From: an endosymbiont of Galathealinum brachiosum
Lineage (GTDB): Bacteria > Pseudomonadota > Gammaproteobacteria > SZUA-229
Assembly (NCBI GenBank): GCA_003349885.1
Contig: QFXC01000013.1
Span: forward strand, 434,001 to 498,000
DNA: 64,000 bases
Reading direction: 5' to 3'
The notes under the pieces were generated by a model. The model saw only the letters and a program-made list of their open reading frames with translations, was not told the DNA's origin and made no database searches. Shown one piece after another: positions 1-9,124 of this stretch. Positions within the stretch are counted from its first letter, which is position 1. Every line of letters begins with the position of its first letter. The translations under genes and the position numbers were made by a program.

Positions 1-220
1 TACCTGCTACACCTATGTCTGCTGCCCCATACTGCACATATGTTGGAACATCAGTGGCACGGATAATAACCAGTTTCACATCATCCTGATTAGTATCAAG
101 AATTAACTTACGGCTTTTTTCCGGGTCATCTTTAGGTGTAATTCCCGCCGCTTCTAGCAACGGTAATGTTTCTTTAAATATTCTGCCTTTCGACAAGGCG
201 ATGGTTATATTTTTACTCAT
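1..220 (-). CDS. hisG: ATP phosphoribosyltransferase HisG, N-terminal part (cut by window edge)
   Basis: The reverse strand from an ATG at 220 reads [20 protein letters not shown] and continues in frame to the window edge. This matches the beginning of HisG, which condenses ATP with PRPP in the first step of histidine synthesis. The start, with no N-terminal extension before ITIALSKGR, resembles the short HisG form that works with the regulatory subunit HisZ; this is inferred from the N-terminus only. It lies downstream of murA on the same strand, separated by a 142-base repeat-bearing spacer, so co-transcription is possible. Only about 73 residues are visible. Confidence 0.9.
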   Translation of the reverse strand, partial: MSKNITIALSKGRIFKETLPLLEAAGITPKDDPEKSRKLILDTNQDDVKLVIIRATDVPTYVQYGAADIGVAG

Positions 221-257
221 GATTATTACGTAACTTAGTTTTCATTAATCTTAAATT

Positions 258-355
258 CTAAGTCGTAAGTCATAGGCTGTAAGTTATTAAGTCAAAAGCA
301 ACTCCCCGCAGGTGAGTCAACTTTGGACTTATGACTTAAGACTATAAACTTAAGA
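258..355. repeat. Intergenic inverted repeat, copy A of a dispersed element
   Basis: Between murA and hisG. The outer arms agtcgtaagtcata (264-277) and tatgacttaagact (about 336-349) are near-perfect reverse complements. The core gtcaaaagc, then ctccccgcagg, then acttatgactta recurs in the same order at 16858-16955 after ptsI. This suggests a small dispersed intergenic element with a cruciform-forming structure rather than a simple terminator. Confidence 0.6.
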
Positions 356-362
356 CTATGTT

Positions 363-1622
<1,260 letters not shown>

Positions 1623-1648
1623 TCAATTTTCTAATTTTAAACCTGAGT

Positions 1649-1951
1649 TCAGGTTGATGTTAACGGCAACTCATGATGGAAGCCATAAGCTTGCGCAATT
1701 TTCATGAGTTGTTCAGGGGCGCTATGATACTTGATTTGAAGACCTTTTTGATCAGCCATTTTCATCCATTCGATCAAAAGTGCCAAAGAAGCGCTATTAA
1801 AACGGCTAATTTGAGATAAATCGACCTCGATCTGGTCATTTTCAACACAATCGAAGTCAATTTCCGGTTTATTTAACAATCGCGACACCGTATCGAAATT
1901 GAGCTGACCGAAGAGTTTAACCTGACTTTTATTCTGTTCGAGTTTAAACAT
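1649..1951 (-). CDS. mlaB: MlaB, STAS-domain subunit of the phospholipid ABC transporter
   Basis: A 100-residue single STAS domain protein. The stretch ending FNSASLALLIEWMK corresponds to the conserved STAS loop and helix (VDTAGLALL in E. coli MlaB). MlaB binds the ATPase MlaF and stabilises the MlaFEDB inner-membrane complex, which handles phospholipids to keep outer-membrane asymmetry. It lies between mlaC and murA with short gaps (31 and 26 bases), as expected for the last mla gene. Sequence similarity in STAS proteins is low; the operon position makes the assignment strong. Confidence 0.88.
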   Translation of the reverse strand: MFKLEQNKSQVKLFGQLNFDTVSRLLNKPEIDFDCVENDQIEVDLSQISRFNSASLALLIEWMKMADQKGLQIKYHSAPEQLMKIAQAYGFHHELPLTST

Positions 1952-1982
1952 ATGGTTTTCAGACCTTAAATTGGGACAAAAC

Positions 1983-2603
1983 CTAGGCTTTATTCTGCTT
2001 ATCTGAAGATTTAGCCAGTAGTTTGTTAATCAGACCATCAATGCCTACTTTTCGAATATCTGAAGCAAAACTATTGCGGTAATTGGTTACCAGACTAATG
2101 CCATCAATTTTAATATCATATACTTTCCAGATATTATTCTTAATACGCAAACTATAGATAATAGGAATATCAGGTCCTGTACCCTGGTTAATCACTGTTT
2201 TCACCTTGGTTGTTCGCTTACCCTCTGCAGGCGGACGATAAGGTAGAAATTCAATTTCCTGCCCCGCATACTCTGTTAACGACTTACTGTAGGTACGAAT
2301 TAACATTGTTTTAAAGGCTTCGGTAAACCGAATCTGCTGCTCATCATTTGCCTTACGCCAGTTTTTACCCAGCGCCAGTTTACTCATGGCACGAAAATCC
2401 AGATGCGGCAATATAATGTCATTTACCAGTTTGAATATTTCTTCCGGCCGGGAATCATACTTTTCTTTATTTTGCTCCAGCGCACTAAGCACTTTTTCGG
2501 ACGTTTGCTTAATCAACTCATCCGGCTGAACATTGCCTGCATAACTGTTAAAAGCAAACGAGCTAACAAATATAGCCAACAATAATTTAGATAGGTTTTT
2601 CAT
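1983..2603 (-). CDS. mlaC: MlaC, periplasmic phospholipid shuttle protein
   Basis: Soluble periplasmic carrier that passes phospholipids between the outer-membrane MlaA complex and MlaFEDB. I start it at the ATG at 2603 (about 206 residues): this gives a clean signal peptide (MKNLSKLLLAIFVSSFAFNSYA) and has GGGAAG seven bases upstream. An adjacent ATG at 2606 is equally possible. The longer open frame to 2753 would run inside mlaD and bury the signal peptide, so I reject it. The body shows the MlaC-type pattern (DIILPHLDFRAMSKLALGKNW, later YDIKIDGISLVTNYRNSF). It lies 28 bases after mlaD. Confidence 0.93.
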   Translation of the reverse strand: MKNLSKLLLAIFVSSFAFNSYAGNVQPDELIKQTSEKVLSALEQNKEKYDSRPEEIFKLVNDIILPHLDFRAMSKLALGKNWRKANDEQQIRFTEAFKTMLIRTYSKSLTEYAGQEIEFLPYRPPAEGKRTTKVKTVINQGTGPDIPIIYSLRIKNNIWKVYDIKIDGISLVTNYRNSFASDIRKVGIDGLINKLLAKSSDKQNKA

Positions 2604-2631
2604 CATAATACTTCCCAATATACGGTTTATT

Positions 2632-3093
2632 CTATTCTTCCTGAGCCTTAGAATAAAGAAACTGACCAATAACCTGCTCAAGCACCAGTGCAGACTGGGT
2701 AATATCAATTTCACCACCCTGTACGAGATTCTCTTCATCTCCGCCTGGCTCAAGCCCTACATACTGCTCTCCCAGCAAACCGGCGGTTAAAATACTTGCA
2801 GATGTATCAATCGGGAACTGATAACCACCTTGAATTTGCATAGTCACAACAGCTGTAAACTCTTCGTTGTTATAATCAATAGCTGAAACCTTACCCACAC
2901 GCACACCACCAGCACTAACAGGTGAACGCTCTTTTAAACCACCAATATTGTCAAACTGGGCAATTATTTCATAAGCGTCTTCATCATCACCATAACTCGC
3001 CAGATTACTGACCTTAAGTGATAACATCACCATGGCGATGACAGCCAGTACGACAAAGCCACCAACCAGAATTTCTATATTTCGAGTATTCAT
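2632..3093 (-). CDS. mlaD: MlaD, MCE-domain substrate-binding subunit
   Basis: A 153-residue protein with one N-terminal membrane segment (residues about 8-27) followed by a single MCE domain (FDNIGGLKERSPVSAGGVRVG). MlaD forms a hexameric ring on the periplasmic face of MlaE, through which phospholipids pass. The length matches short gammaproteobacterial MlaD. It lies in the order mlaF-mlaE-mlaD-mlaC-mlaB, 31 bases after mlaE. Confidence 0.95.
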   Translation of the reverse strand: MNTRNIEILVGGFVVLAVIAMVMLSLKVSNLASYGDDEDAYEIIAQFDNIGGLKERSPVSAGGVRVGKVSAIDYNNEEFTAVVTMQIQGGYQFPIDTSASILTAGLLGEQYVGLEPGGDEENLVQGGEIDITQSALVLEQVIGQFLYSKAQEE

Positions 3094-3124
3094 TATTTAA
3101 TTATTCCTGTCTCGATTGTATTTT

Positions 3125-3907
3125 TTATACACTAAACATCAGCGCTGTTAGTATAAAATCCAGCCCTAACACCGCTAAAGAACCATGCACTACCGTACGG
3201 GTCGTTGCCTGCCCCAGACCTTCCGAGGTAGGCATACAGTCAAAACCTTCAAAAACCGCTATCCATACCACAACAAAACCAAATACCAGACTTTTAATCA
3301 TGCCGTTTATTACATCGGTATAAAAATCCACATTATTCTGCATCTGCGACCAGAAAACACCTTCATAAATTCCCAGCATTTCAGTAGCTACAAAAAAACC
3401 ACCTAAAATAGCGATAGCCATAAATATACTGGTCAATAAAGGCACCGCTATCACACCCGCAAGAAAACGCGGTCCGATAATATATTTCATCGGATTAACG
3501 GCCATCATTTCCATTCCGGAGAGTTGCTCGGTACTTTTCATTAAACCAATTTCGGCGGTTAATGCTGAGCCTGCTCGACCCGCAAATAGCAAACCTGTAA
3601 ATACCGGGCCAAGTTCGCGCAAAATACTCAAAGAAACCATCAAACTAATCGAGTCTTCCGCACCAAAATCCACCAGTACAATATAGGCCTGCAAGGCCAG
3701 CACCATACCAACAAACAAACCTGCCACCAGAATAATTAACAGGGTTTGCACACCCACATAATATAACTGGCGAATTAATAATTTAGGCCGTTGAATCATA
3801 TAGGGCAAACTTAACAGAACCTGCCACAGGAACAGGGTAGCTCTACCTACCCGGCTGAACCGGCTTAGTGTTTTGTAACCAACTTTCTGTAACATGTCAC
3901 CAATCAT
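3125..3907 (-). CDS. mlaE: MlaE, permease subunit of the phospholipid ABC transporter
   Basis: A 260-residue integral membrane protein of the MlaE/Ttg2B permease family. The family signature is complete: LRELGPVFTGLLFAGRAGSA followed by EIGLMKSTEQLSGMEMMAVNP. It forms the transmembrane dimer beneath the MlaD ring and is driven by MlaF. Its ATG overlaps the mlaF stop by four bases (ATGA), a sign of translational coupling. Confidence 0.96.
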   Translation of the reverse strand: MIGDMLQKVGYKTLSRFSRVGRATLFLWQVLLSLPYMIQRPKLLIRQLYYVGVQTLLIILVAGLFVGMVLALQAYIVLVDFGAEDSISLMVSLSILRELGPVFTGLLFAGRAGSALTAEIGLMKSTEQLSGMEMMAVNPMKYIIGPRFLAGVIAVPLLTSIFMAIAILGGFFVATEMLGIYEGVFWSQMQNNVDFYTDVINGMIKSLVFGFVVVWIAVFEGFDCMPTSEGLGQATTRTVVHGSLAVLGLDFILTALMFSV

Positions 3908-4734
3908 GATTTAACACTCTTTACGCTTTCCATTAAATCATCCATTAATGTATTGGCAGCATAATGAAAAGGTACAGGCCCATCCGCGTCCCCATCGAGA
4001 AACTGCTTCACCCAGGCAGAGCTTGAATGTGCAAGTTCATCAGGGGTGCCGCTTTGCACAACTTTTCCATCTGAAATCACATAAATATAATCAGAAATGC
4101 TGGCTGTCTCATTAACGTCATGGGACACCACCACCGAGGTCATTCCCAGCGCATGATTCATATCATGGATCAGTTTTACCAACACTCCCATAGATATTGG
4201 ATCCTGGCCAGTAAAGGGCTCATCAAACAGAATCATCTGCGGATCAAGCGCAATCGCACGCGCCAGAGCAACACGGCGAGCCATGCCACCTGACAGTTCA
4301 GCGGGCATCAGGTGCCGTGCTCCGCGTAAACCTACTGCTTCAAGCTTAAGTAATATTAAATGATGGATAGCTGCTTCAGGTAATGACGTATGCTCACGCA
4401 GAGGAAAAGCGACATTGTCGTATACAGACAGATCGGTTAACAGGGCACCACTTTGGAATAACATACCCATGGTACGTCGGCGTAATTCATACAATGCCGA
4501 CTGACTTAACTCGTGTACGTTTTCACCATCTACAAAAACAGTGCCCGAATCGGGTTTAAGCTGCCCCCCTATTAACTTCAACAGAGTTGTTTTACCCGTG
4601 CCACTTGGGCCCATTATCGCCGTGACTTTACCTCGCACAATATCCATATCAATATTATCGAAGATTTTTTTACTGCCGCGTGAAAAACTTAAACCACGAA
4701 TTTTAACTATAATATCTGATGAGTCGACGGAGAT
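3904..4734 (-). CDS. mlaF: MlaF, ATPase of the phospholipid transporter, with a non-canonical start
   Basis: ABC ATPase powering MlaE. Counting from a start at 4734, the P-loop GPSGTGKTT is at about 42-50, followed by LSGGMARR and ILFDEPFTGQDP; the C-terminus FLDGDADGPVPF is typical of MlaF. The first ATG in frame (4647) would give 247 residues and remove the first strand and A-loop region. The sequence before it still reads as MlaF (IIVKIRGLSFSRG, KKIFDNID), as in the 269-residue E. coli protein. Between that homologous segment and an in-frame TAA at 4738-4740 there is no ATG, GTG or TTG. AAGGA lies nine bases before an ATC codon at 4734, which I use as a tentative start. The alternatives are GTT at 4737, a sequencing error, or a shortened protein from 4647. 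Confidence 0.85.
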   Translation of the reverse strand: MSVDSSDIIVKIRGLSFSRGSKKIFDNIDMDIVRGKVTAIMGPSGTGKTTLLKLIGGQLKPDSGTVFVDGENVHELSQSALYELRRRTMGMLFQSGALLTDLSVYDNVAFPLREHTSLPEAAIHHLILLKLEAVGLRGARHLMPAELSGGMARRVALARAIALDPQMILFDEPFTGQDPISMGVLVKLIHDMNHALGMTSVVVSHDVNETASISDYIYVISDGKVVQSGTPDELAHSSSAWVKQFLDGDADGPVPFHYAANTLMDDLMESVKSVKS

Positions 4735-4790
4735 AACTTAGGTTCCTTAAACAGTATGATCTGGAATAATGCCCGTACTATATACAAGTC

Positions 4791-4851
4791 TGAATCACTA
4801 TCAAAGAAGTCAGACGATAATTCTATGACCAGGTTCACGCTTAGTGATTCA
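4791..4851. repeat. Perfect 10-bp inverted repeat between mlaF and the DUF72-like gene
   Basis: tgaatcacta (4791-4800) and tagtgattca (4842-4851) are exact reverse complements with 41 bases between them. They lie just after the stop of the DUF72-like gene and before the mla operon on the same strand. No U-run follows, so this is not a clear terminator. It could be an operator pair or a weak hairpin. Confidence 0.4.
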
Positions 4852-4871
4852 ATTATTCTACAATTGATATG

Positions 4872-5348
4872 TTACAAACCCATCAATTGAACCAGTGACT
4901 GAAATTCTGATAGCTGTTTAATACCTGGATTTTCATCAGTTAAAAACACGACTTTACTATCTGCTTCCTGTAACCAGCCCTTCCACTCTCGTAAACTTTT
5001 ACTTTCAAAATGAATTAAATCAACCTGGTCGTTTCCTTCAGGCTGAACAAAACCGGCAAACATGTCTCCCAGATATATATTAACCAATGAGACAACACTG
5101 CCATCCTCCTCATCCGCCCGGGATGTTAAAAAGTAGAATCTGAAACCCTCAGGCACATCATCGGCCCATTGCTCAAAATCAGCCTCTTTACTGCGCCACT
5201 TACTCTCTGGCACCAGAACAGCAGAATACTCATTTGCGTAATACGTTAAACGCCAGTCGACAGGTAAGTCATCCGGATAAAAACTTCCCTGCCAATGAGC
5301 ATGATCCCAGTCACATGCCCCCACTCTTATTGTTTTATCGTGTATCAT
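4872..5348 (-). CDS. DUF72 (YecE)-like protein, short form
   Basis: The N-terminus IRVGACDWDHAHWQGSFYP, then LTYYANEYSAVLVPESKWR and PEGFRFYF, follows the layout of DUF72/YecE proteins (IGTSGWSY..HWKG.FYP, then YY...F..VE.N..FY, then P..F.F). DUF72 proteins are usually about 240 residues with a TIM-barrel-like fold; this one is 158 residues and the C-terminal half is reduced. The family function is not established. It is divergent from the cation exchanger, with only 32 bases between start codons, so the two promoter regions must overlap the neighbouring coding sequences. Confidence 0.6.
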   Translation of the reverse strand: MIHDKTIRVGACDWDHAHWQGSFYPDDLPVDWRLTYYANEYSAVLVPESKWRSKEADFEQWADDVPEGFRFYFLTSRADEEDGSVVSLVNIYLGDMFAGFVQPEGNDQVDLIHFESKSLREWKGWLQEADSKVVFLTDENPGIKQLSEFQSLVQLMGL

Positions 5349-5380
5349 TGCGCTCTTTTATAAAATAACTGAATATATCT

Positions 5381-6385
5381 GTGTCTATTCTAATTGATTT
5401 TACCGCTATTCTCGCGGGCTTTGCCCTGCTTATCTGGAGTGCCGACCTTTTCGTCACTGGCGCATCGGCCACTGCACGTAATCTGGGAGTTTCACCTCTG
5501 ATTATAGGCCTGACCATCGTCGGCTTCGGCACATCGGCTCCTGAAATGCTGGTGGCCAGTATTGCAGCCTATGGTGGCAACCCGGGACTAGCGATAGGTA
5601 ATGCAATCGGCTCCAATATCACTAATATAGCACTGGTTCTGGGCGCTACCGCAGTTATCGTACCGTTAACCGTGCACTCAAGCATACTTAAACGAGAATA
5701 CCCTCTACTAATTGCTGCCACCTTATTAGCGGTTGTTTTAATGGCTACTGATAATGCATTAAGCACAATAGACGGTATTTTAATGATGCTGTTACTGTTT
5801 GTACTCATGACCTGGGTTGTTTATCAGGCATTAGAACAGAGAAAATGTGTTGCTGGAAATGAGTGTGATGTAGATCCTTTAAGCTCAGAATTTGATCAGG
5901 AAATTCCTGATGATATGCCCATGGGCAAGGCGATCTGGTTACTATTAAGCGGTATTGTGCTACTGCTTATCAGCTCCAAGATGCTGGTATGGGGAGCGAT
6001 TAACGTCGCAACCGCATTTGGCGTGAGTGACTTAATTATAGGCCTGACTATTGTAGCTATTGGCACTAGCTTGCCTGAACTGGCAGCTTCAATTATGAGC
6101 GCCCGTAAAGGTGAACACGATATTGCTCTGGGCAATGTAATTGGATCAAATATGTTCAATACATTGGGTGTACTCGGCCTGGCAGCAATCATAAACCCAT
6201 CAGAGCTTGCAGATGGTGTTTTAACTCGCGACCTGCCCTTAATGGTGACCCTGACCGTAATTATGTTTATTATGGCATTTGGGCGACGAAGTAGTGCGGG
6301 GGAAATCACCCGGGTAGAAGGCTCTATTTTACTTGCTATATTTATTACCTATGAAGTCGTTTTATACTTTAGTGCCACAGCATAA
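5381..6385 (+). CDS. yrbG: Calcium/sodium:proton (CaCA) antiporter, YrbG family
   Basis: A 334-residue inner-membrane protein with about ten hydrophobic segments arranged as two inverted halves. Each half has the CaCA alpha-repeat: GFGTSAPEMLVAS (about 49-61) with GNAIGSNITNIALVLG, and AIGTSLPELAASI with GNVIGSNMFNTLGVLG. The acidic residue in each repeat forms the cation site. The start is a GTG at 5381 without a clear Shine-Dalgarno sequence; no other start gives a complete first helix. The position before kdsD-kdsC-lptCAB matches E. coli yrbG. Confidence 0.93.
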   Translation: MSILIDFTAILAGFALLIWSADLFVTGASATARNLGVSPLIIGLTIVGFGTSAPEMLVASIAAYGGNPGLAIGNAIGSNITNIALVLGATAVIVPLTVHSSILKREYPLLIAATLLAVVLMATDNALSTIDGILMMLLLFVLMTWVVYQALEQRKCVAGNECDVDPLSSEFDQEIPDDMPMGKAIWLLLSGIVLLLISSKMLVWGAINVATAFGVSDLIIGLTIVAIGTSLPELAASIMSARKGEHDIALGNVIGSNMFNTLGVLGLAAIINPSELADGVLTRDLPLMVTLTVIMFIMAFGRRSSAGEITRVEGSILLAIFITYEVVLYFSATA

Positions 6386-6408
6386 AAATCTTGAGGGAGC
6401 CTGTAAAA

Positions 6409-7410
6409 TTGGATCTGGACAAAATACAATCTAAACAAATTCATCCTGAACAAATCAAAAAACTGGGTTTGGCTGTCATTGATACCGAGTTATCAGCCGT
6501 CGATGCACTCAGAGCTCAAATTGATGATAATTTTGTCAGTGCCTGTAAGTTAATGCTGGGCTGCGAAGGACGAGTTGTTGTCATCGGCATGGGCAAATCT
6601 GGGCATATCGGTAATAAAATCGCAGCGACAATGGCAAGCACCGGCACTCCGGCTTTTTTTGTTCATCCAGGAGAAGCCAGTCACGGTGATCTGGGCATGA
6701 TCACCCCGAAAGACGTTGTCATTGCCCTTTCAAATTCAGGTGAAACCGGTGAAATACTCACCATTATCCCGATTCTCAAACGTTTATCTGTCCCTATGAT
6801 CAGCATTACCGGTAACCGCTCATCTACCCTGTCTACAGAAGCAGATATTAATTTACATGCGGGGGTAGAGAAGGAAGCCTGCCCACTGGGGCTTGCTCCC
6901 ACATCAAGCACAACCGTTGCACTGGTTCTAGGTGATGCTTTAGCCGTCGCCCTGTTAGATGCCCGTGGATTTACTGAAGAAGATTTTGCCCTGTCACACC
7001 CCGGTGGAAGCCTGGGTAGACGTTTACTGCTTCATGTAAAAGATATTATGCACACCGGTGAGCAAATACCTCAGGTACATGAAAATGACACTTTACGTGA
7101 TGCCCTGTTAGTCATGACTGAAAAAGGTCTGGGCATGACCGGAATTGTAGATGATAATCAAAAAGTATTAGGCATTTACACTGATGGTGATTTGCGTCGC
7201 ACACTGGATAAAAATTTCGATGTGCATAAAGCCATTATAAAAGATGTGATGACCGCAAACTGCAAAACTACGCGGGAGCACCTTCTGGCAGCTGAAGCAT
7301 TAACTGAAATGCAGCAAAACAAAATAAATGCCATGTTAGTTGTTGATGAAAACGATAAATTAATTGGTGCACTGAATATGCATGATTTATTGCGTGCAGG
7401 TGTCGTGTAA
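6409..7410 (+). CDS. kdsD: D-arabinose 5-phosphate isomerase KdsD
   Basis: Converts ribulose 5-phosphate to arabinose 5-phosphate, the first step toward Kdo for LPS. The N-terminal SIS domain contains VVVIGMGKSGHIGNKIAATMASTGTPAFFVHPGEASHGDLGM and SNSGETGE; two CBS domains follow (KDIMHTGEQIP..., KDVMTANCKT...). I place the start at TTG 6409 (333 residues) because AGGGAG lies nine bases upstream. A TTG at 6391 in the same frame would place that AGGGAG inside the coding region. E. coli KdsD has 328 residues. Confidence 0.93.
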   Translation: MDLDKIQSKQIHPEQIKKLGLAVIDTELSAVDALRAQIDDNFVSACKLMLGCEGRVVVIGMGKSGHIGNKIAATMASTGTPAFFVHPGEASHGDLGMITPKDVVIALSNSGETGEILTIIPILKRLSVPMISITGNRSSTLSTEADINLHAGVEKEACPLGLAPTSSTTVALVLGDALAVALLDARGFTEEDFALSHPGGSLGRRLLLHVKDIMHTGEQIPQVHENDTLRDALLVMTEKGLGMTGIVDDNQKVLGIYTDGDLRRTLDKNFDVHKAIIKDVMTANCKTTREHLLAAEALTEMQQNKINAMLVVDENDKLIGALNMHDLLRAGVV

Positions 7411-7434
7411 AAAAATATTAATTAGCATCATAAA

Positions 7435-7488
7435 CCAGTCGCGACCTGAAGGTCGCTCCTACAGTTATAATATATAGAATACGACTGG
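7435..7488. repeat. REP-like palindromic element between kdsD and kdsC
   Basis: Outer arms ccagtcg (7435-7441) and cgactgg (7482-7488) enclose an inner hairpin cgacct-ga-aggtcg (7442-7455) followed by ctcctacag. The nested palindrome fills the short gap between two genes that otherwise look co-transcribed. This resembles repetitive extragenic palindromes, which often sit between genes of one operon. No second copy was seen in this window. Confidence 0.55.
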
Positions 7489-7507
7489 GGTAACAGGAAA
7501 ATAAACA

Positions 7508-8035
7508 ATGCAAGATATTTTAGAAAAAGCTAAAAAAATTAAACTGGTTATTTTTGATATTGATGGTGTACTGACAAGCGGTGCCCTTTTTATTGGCGAT
7601 GACGGGCAGGAATATAAAGCATTTAACTCAAAAGATGGTCACGGTCTGCGTATGTTACAGGACGGTGGAGTAGAAGTTGCCATTATCACCGGCCGATCAT
7701 CTAATGTAGTTGAACATCGTGCAAAAGATCTGGGTATTACCCGTATTTACCAGGGAAAACGTCAGAAACTTCCAGCCTACGAAGAGTTAATAAAAGAAAT
7801 GGGCGTGAGCCATGAAGAAGTTGCTTACGTTGGTGATGATGTGGTTGATTTACCCGTCATGAGTAAAGTAGGTCTGGCCATTTGCGTTCAGGACGGTCAC
7901 TCATTTGTAAAACAGCATTCCCACTGGATTACGGAAAGTAACGGGGGCTGTGGTGCTGGCCGTGACGTTTGTGAAATGATTCTGGATGCTCAGGGCAAGC
8001 TTCATGACATGTTGCAGTCTTATATAAGCGTCTGA
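7508..8035 (+). CDS. kdsC: 3-deoxy-D-manno-octulosonate 8-phosphate phosphatase KdsC
   Basis: HAD-family phosphatase that removes phosphate from Kdo-8-phosphate. The 175-residue length fits the small capless C0 type that forms tetramers. The catalytic DIDGVLT motif is at residues 17-23 (nucleophile Asp17); the ITGR motif and VGDDVVDLPVM provide the remaining HAD residues. It lies 97 bases after kdsD across the REP-like palindrome and 14 bases before lptC. Confidence 0.96.
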   Translation: MQDILEKAKKIKLVIFDIDGVLTSGALFIGDDGQEYKAFNSKDGHGLRMLQDGGVEVAIITGRSSNVVEHRAKDLGITRIYQGKRQKLPAYEELIKEMGVSHEEVAYVGDDVVDLPVMSKVGLAICVQDGHSFVKQHSHWITESNGGCGAGRDVCEMILDAQGKLHDMLQSYISV

Positions 8036-8049
8036 TATTTTAAAGAGTT

Positions 8050-8607
8050 ATGCGAACCTATATTACGCTAGCGATATTTATTCTTATTGCCATTGGAAGT
8101 TTCTGGTTTTTACAGGATCTGACTAAAGAGCCGATTACAGAAAAAAAACCGGACTCTCAGTTTCCTGATTACTTTATGGAAAATTTCTCTGTAACCAATA
8201 TGAACGCTCAGGGTCAACCTGAGTACATACTTAAAGCAAAAAAAATGCTGCATTTCTCCGATGATGACAGAGCTGAGCTTGAGCAGCCTTTTATAAATTT
8301 CCTTCAGACGAATACTAATATCACTCTTCAGTCATCCCGAGCCGTTTTCCTTGAAAAGGAAAATATTATACACCTGCACGATAAGGTCATTATTCACCGT
8401 GCGGCATCAAAAAATCAAAGTGAACTTTCTATCTATACTGACTATCTTAAAATAGACACTCAATCACATATAGCAGAAACAAATTTAGCCGCGAAGCTAA
8501 AAACACCAGAGGTCGAGCTAAATACTATCGGGCTGGTACTGGATAATAAACAGGGTACGGTCAAATTAAAATCACAGGTCAGAGGAATTTATGAAGCAAC
8601 TAACTAA
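8050..8607 (+). CDS. lptC: LptC, inner-membrane LPS transport protein
   Basis: A 185-residue bitopic protein: one N-terminal membrane helix (residues about 5-22) and a periplasmic beta-jellyroll with the LptC pattern (PDYFMENFSVTNMNAQGQPEYILKA, then FLEKENIIHLHDKVIIHR). LptC receives LPS from the LptB2FG extractor and hands it to LptA. It overlaps lptA by 17 bases. The sequence is divergent, as is normal for LptC; context settles the call. Confidence 0.92.
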   Translation: MRTYITLAIFILIAIGSFWFLQDLTKEPITEKKPDSQFPDYFMENFSVTNMNAQGQPEYILKAKKMLHFSDDDRAELEQPFINFLQTNTNITLQSSRAVFLEKENIIHLHDKVIIHRAASKNQSELSIYTDYLKIDTQSHIAETNLAAKLKTPEVELNTIGLVLDNKQGTVKLKSQVRGIYEATN

Positions 8608-9115
8608 ATTAAACCTGAAATTGATTTTTCTGTTTTTACTGTCTTTTAGCTTTAATTCCCTGGCAAAATCAACAGACAAAGATGCGCCATTACATATTGA
8701 AGCAGATCAACTTGAAATGCGAGAAAAGGACAATATAAGCATTTATAAAGGCCATGTGAAAATTTCCAAAGGCAGTATGAAAATTACCGGTGATGAAATT
8801 ATTATAAAGAATAAAGACGGCAGTCTTCATAAAATACATATCATGGGAAAACCAGCCACTTTTTATCAGTTAAATGATCTGAATGAAGTTATCAGTGCTG
8901 AAGGCCATTTAATGGACTATAAAGCAAAAACAGGCATACTTGAACTGAAAGAAAAAGCACTACTGGTAAAAAATAAAAATCGATTTAGTAGTGAACATAT
9001 TATTTATAATACTCTTAAAGATATTGTAAAAGCAGGTAATCACAAGACATCTACCGAAGAAGAAACACCCAGAGTAAAAATAACCATTTATCCCGAAACC
9101 AAAAACAATAAATAA
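8591..9115 (+). CDS. lptA: LptA, periplasmic LPS bridge protein
   Basis: A 174-residue protein with a signal peptide (residues about 1-25, ending NSLAKS) and an OstA-type beta-jellyroll (APLHIEADQLEMREKDNISIYKGHVKISKGSMKI). LptA monomers form the bridge that carries LPS across the periplasm. Its start lies inside the end of lptC, and lptB follows after 9 bases, so the three are one translationally coupled unit. The lysine-rich tail after KITIYPE is ordinary for the family. Confidence 0.93.
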   Translation: MKQLTKLNLKLIFLFLLSFSFNSLAKSTDKDAPLHIEADQLEMREKDNISIYKGHVKISKGSMKITGDEIIIKNKDGSLHKIHIMGKPATFYQLNDLNEVISAEGHLMDYKAKTGILELKEKALLVKNKNRFSSEHIIYNTLKDIVKAGNHKTSTEEETPRVKITIYPETKNNK

Positions 9116-9124
9116 TCTAAATAT

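Noticed and set aside
2604-2753. Extended mlaC start at 2753
   Set aside because: It would overlap mlaD and place the signal peptide internally; ATG at 2603 has a Shine-Dalgarno sequence.
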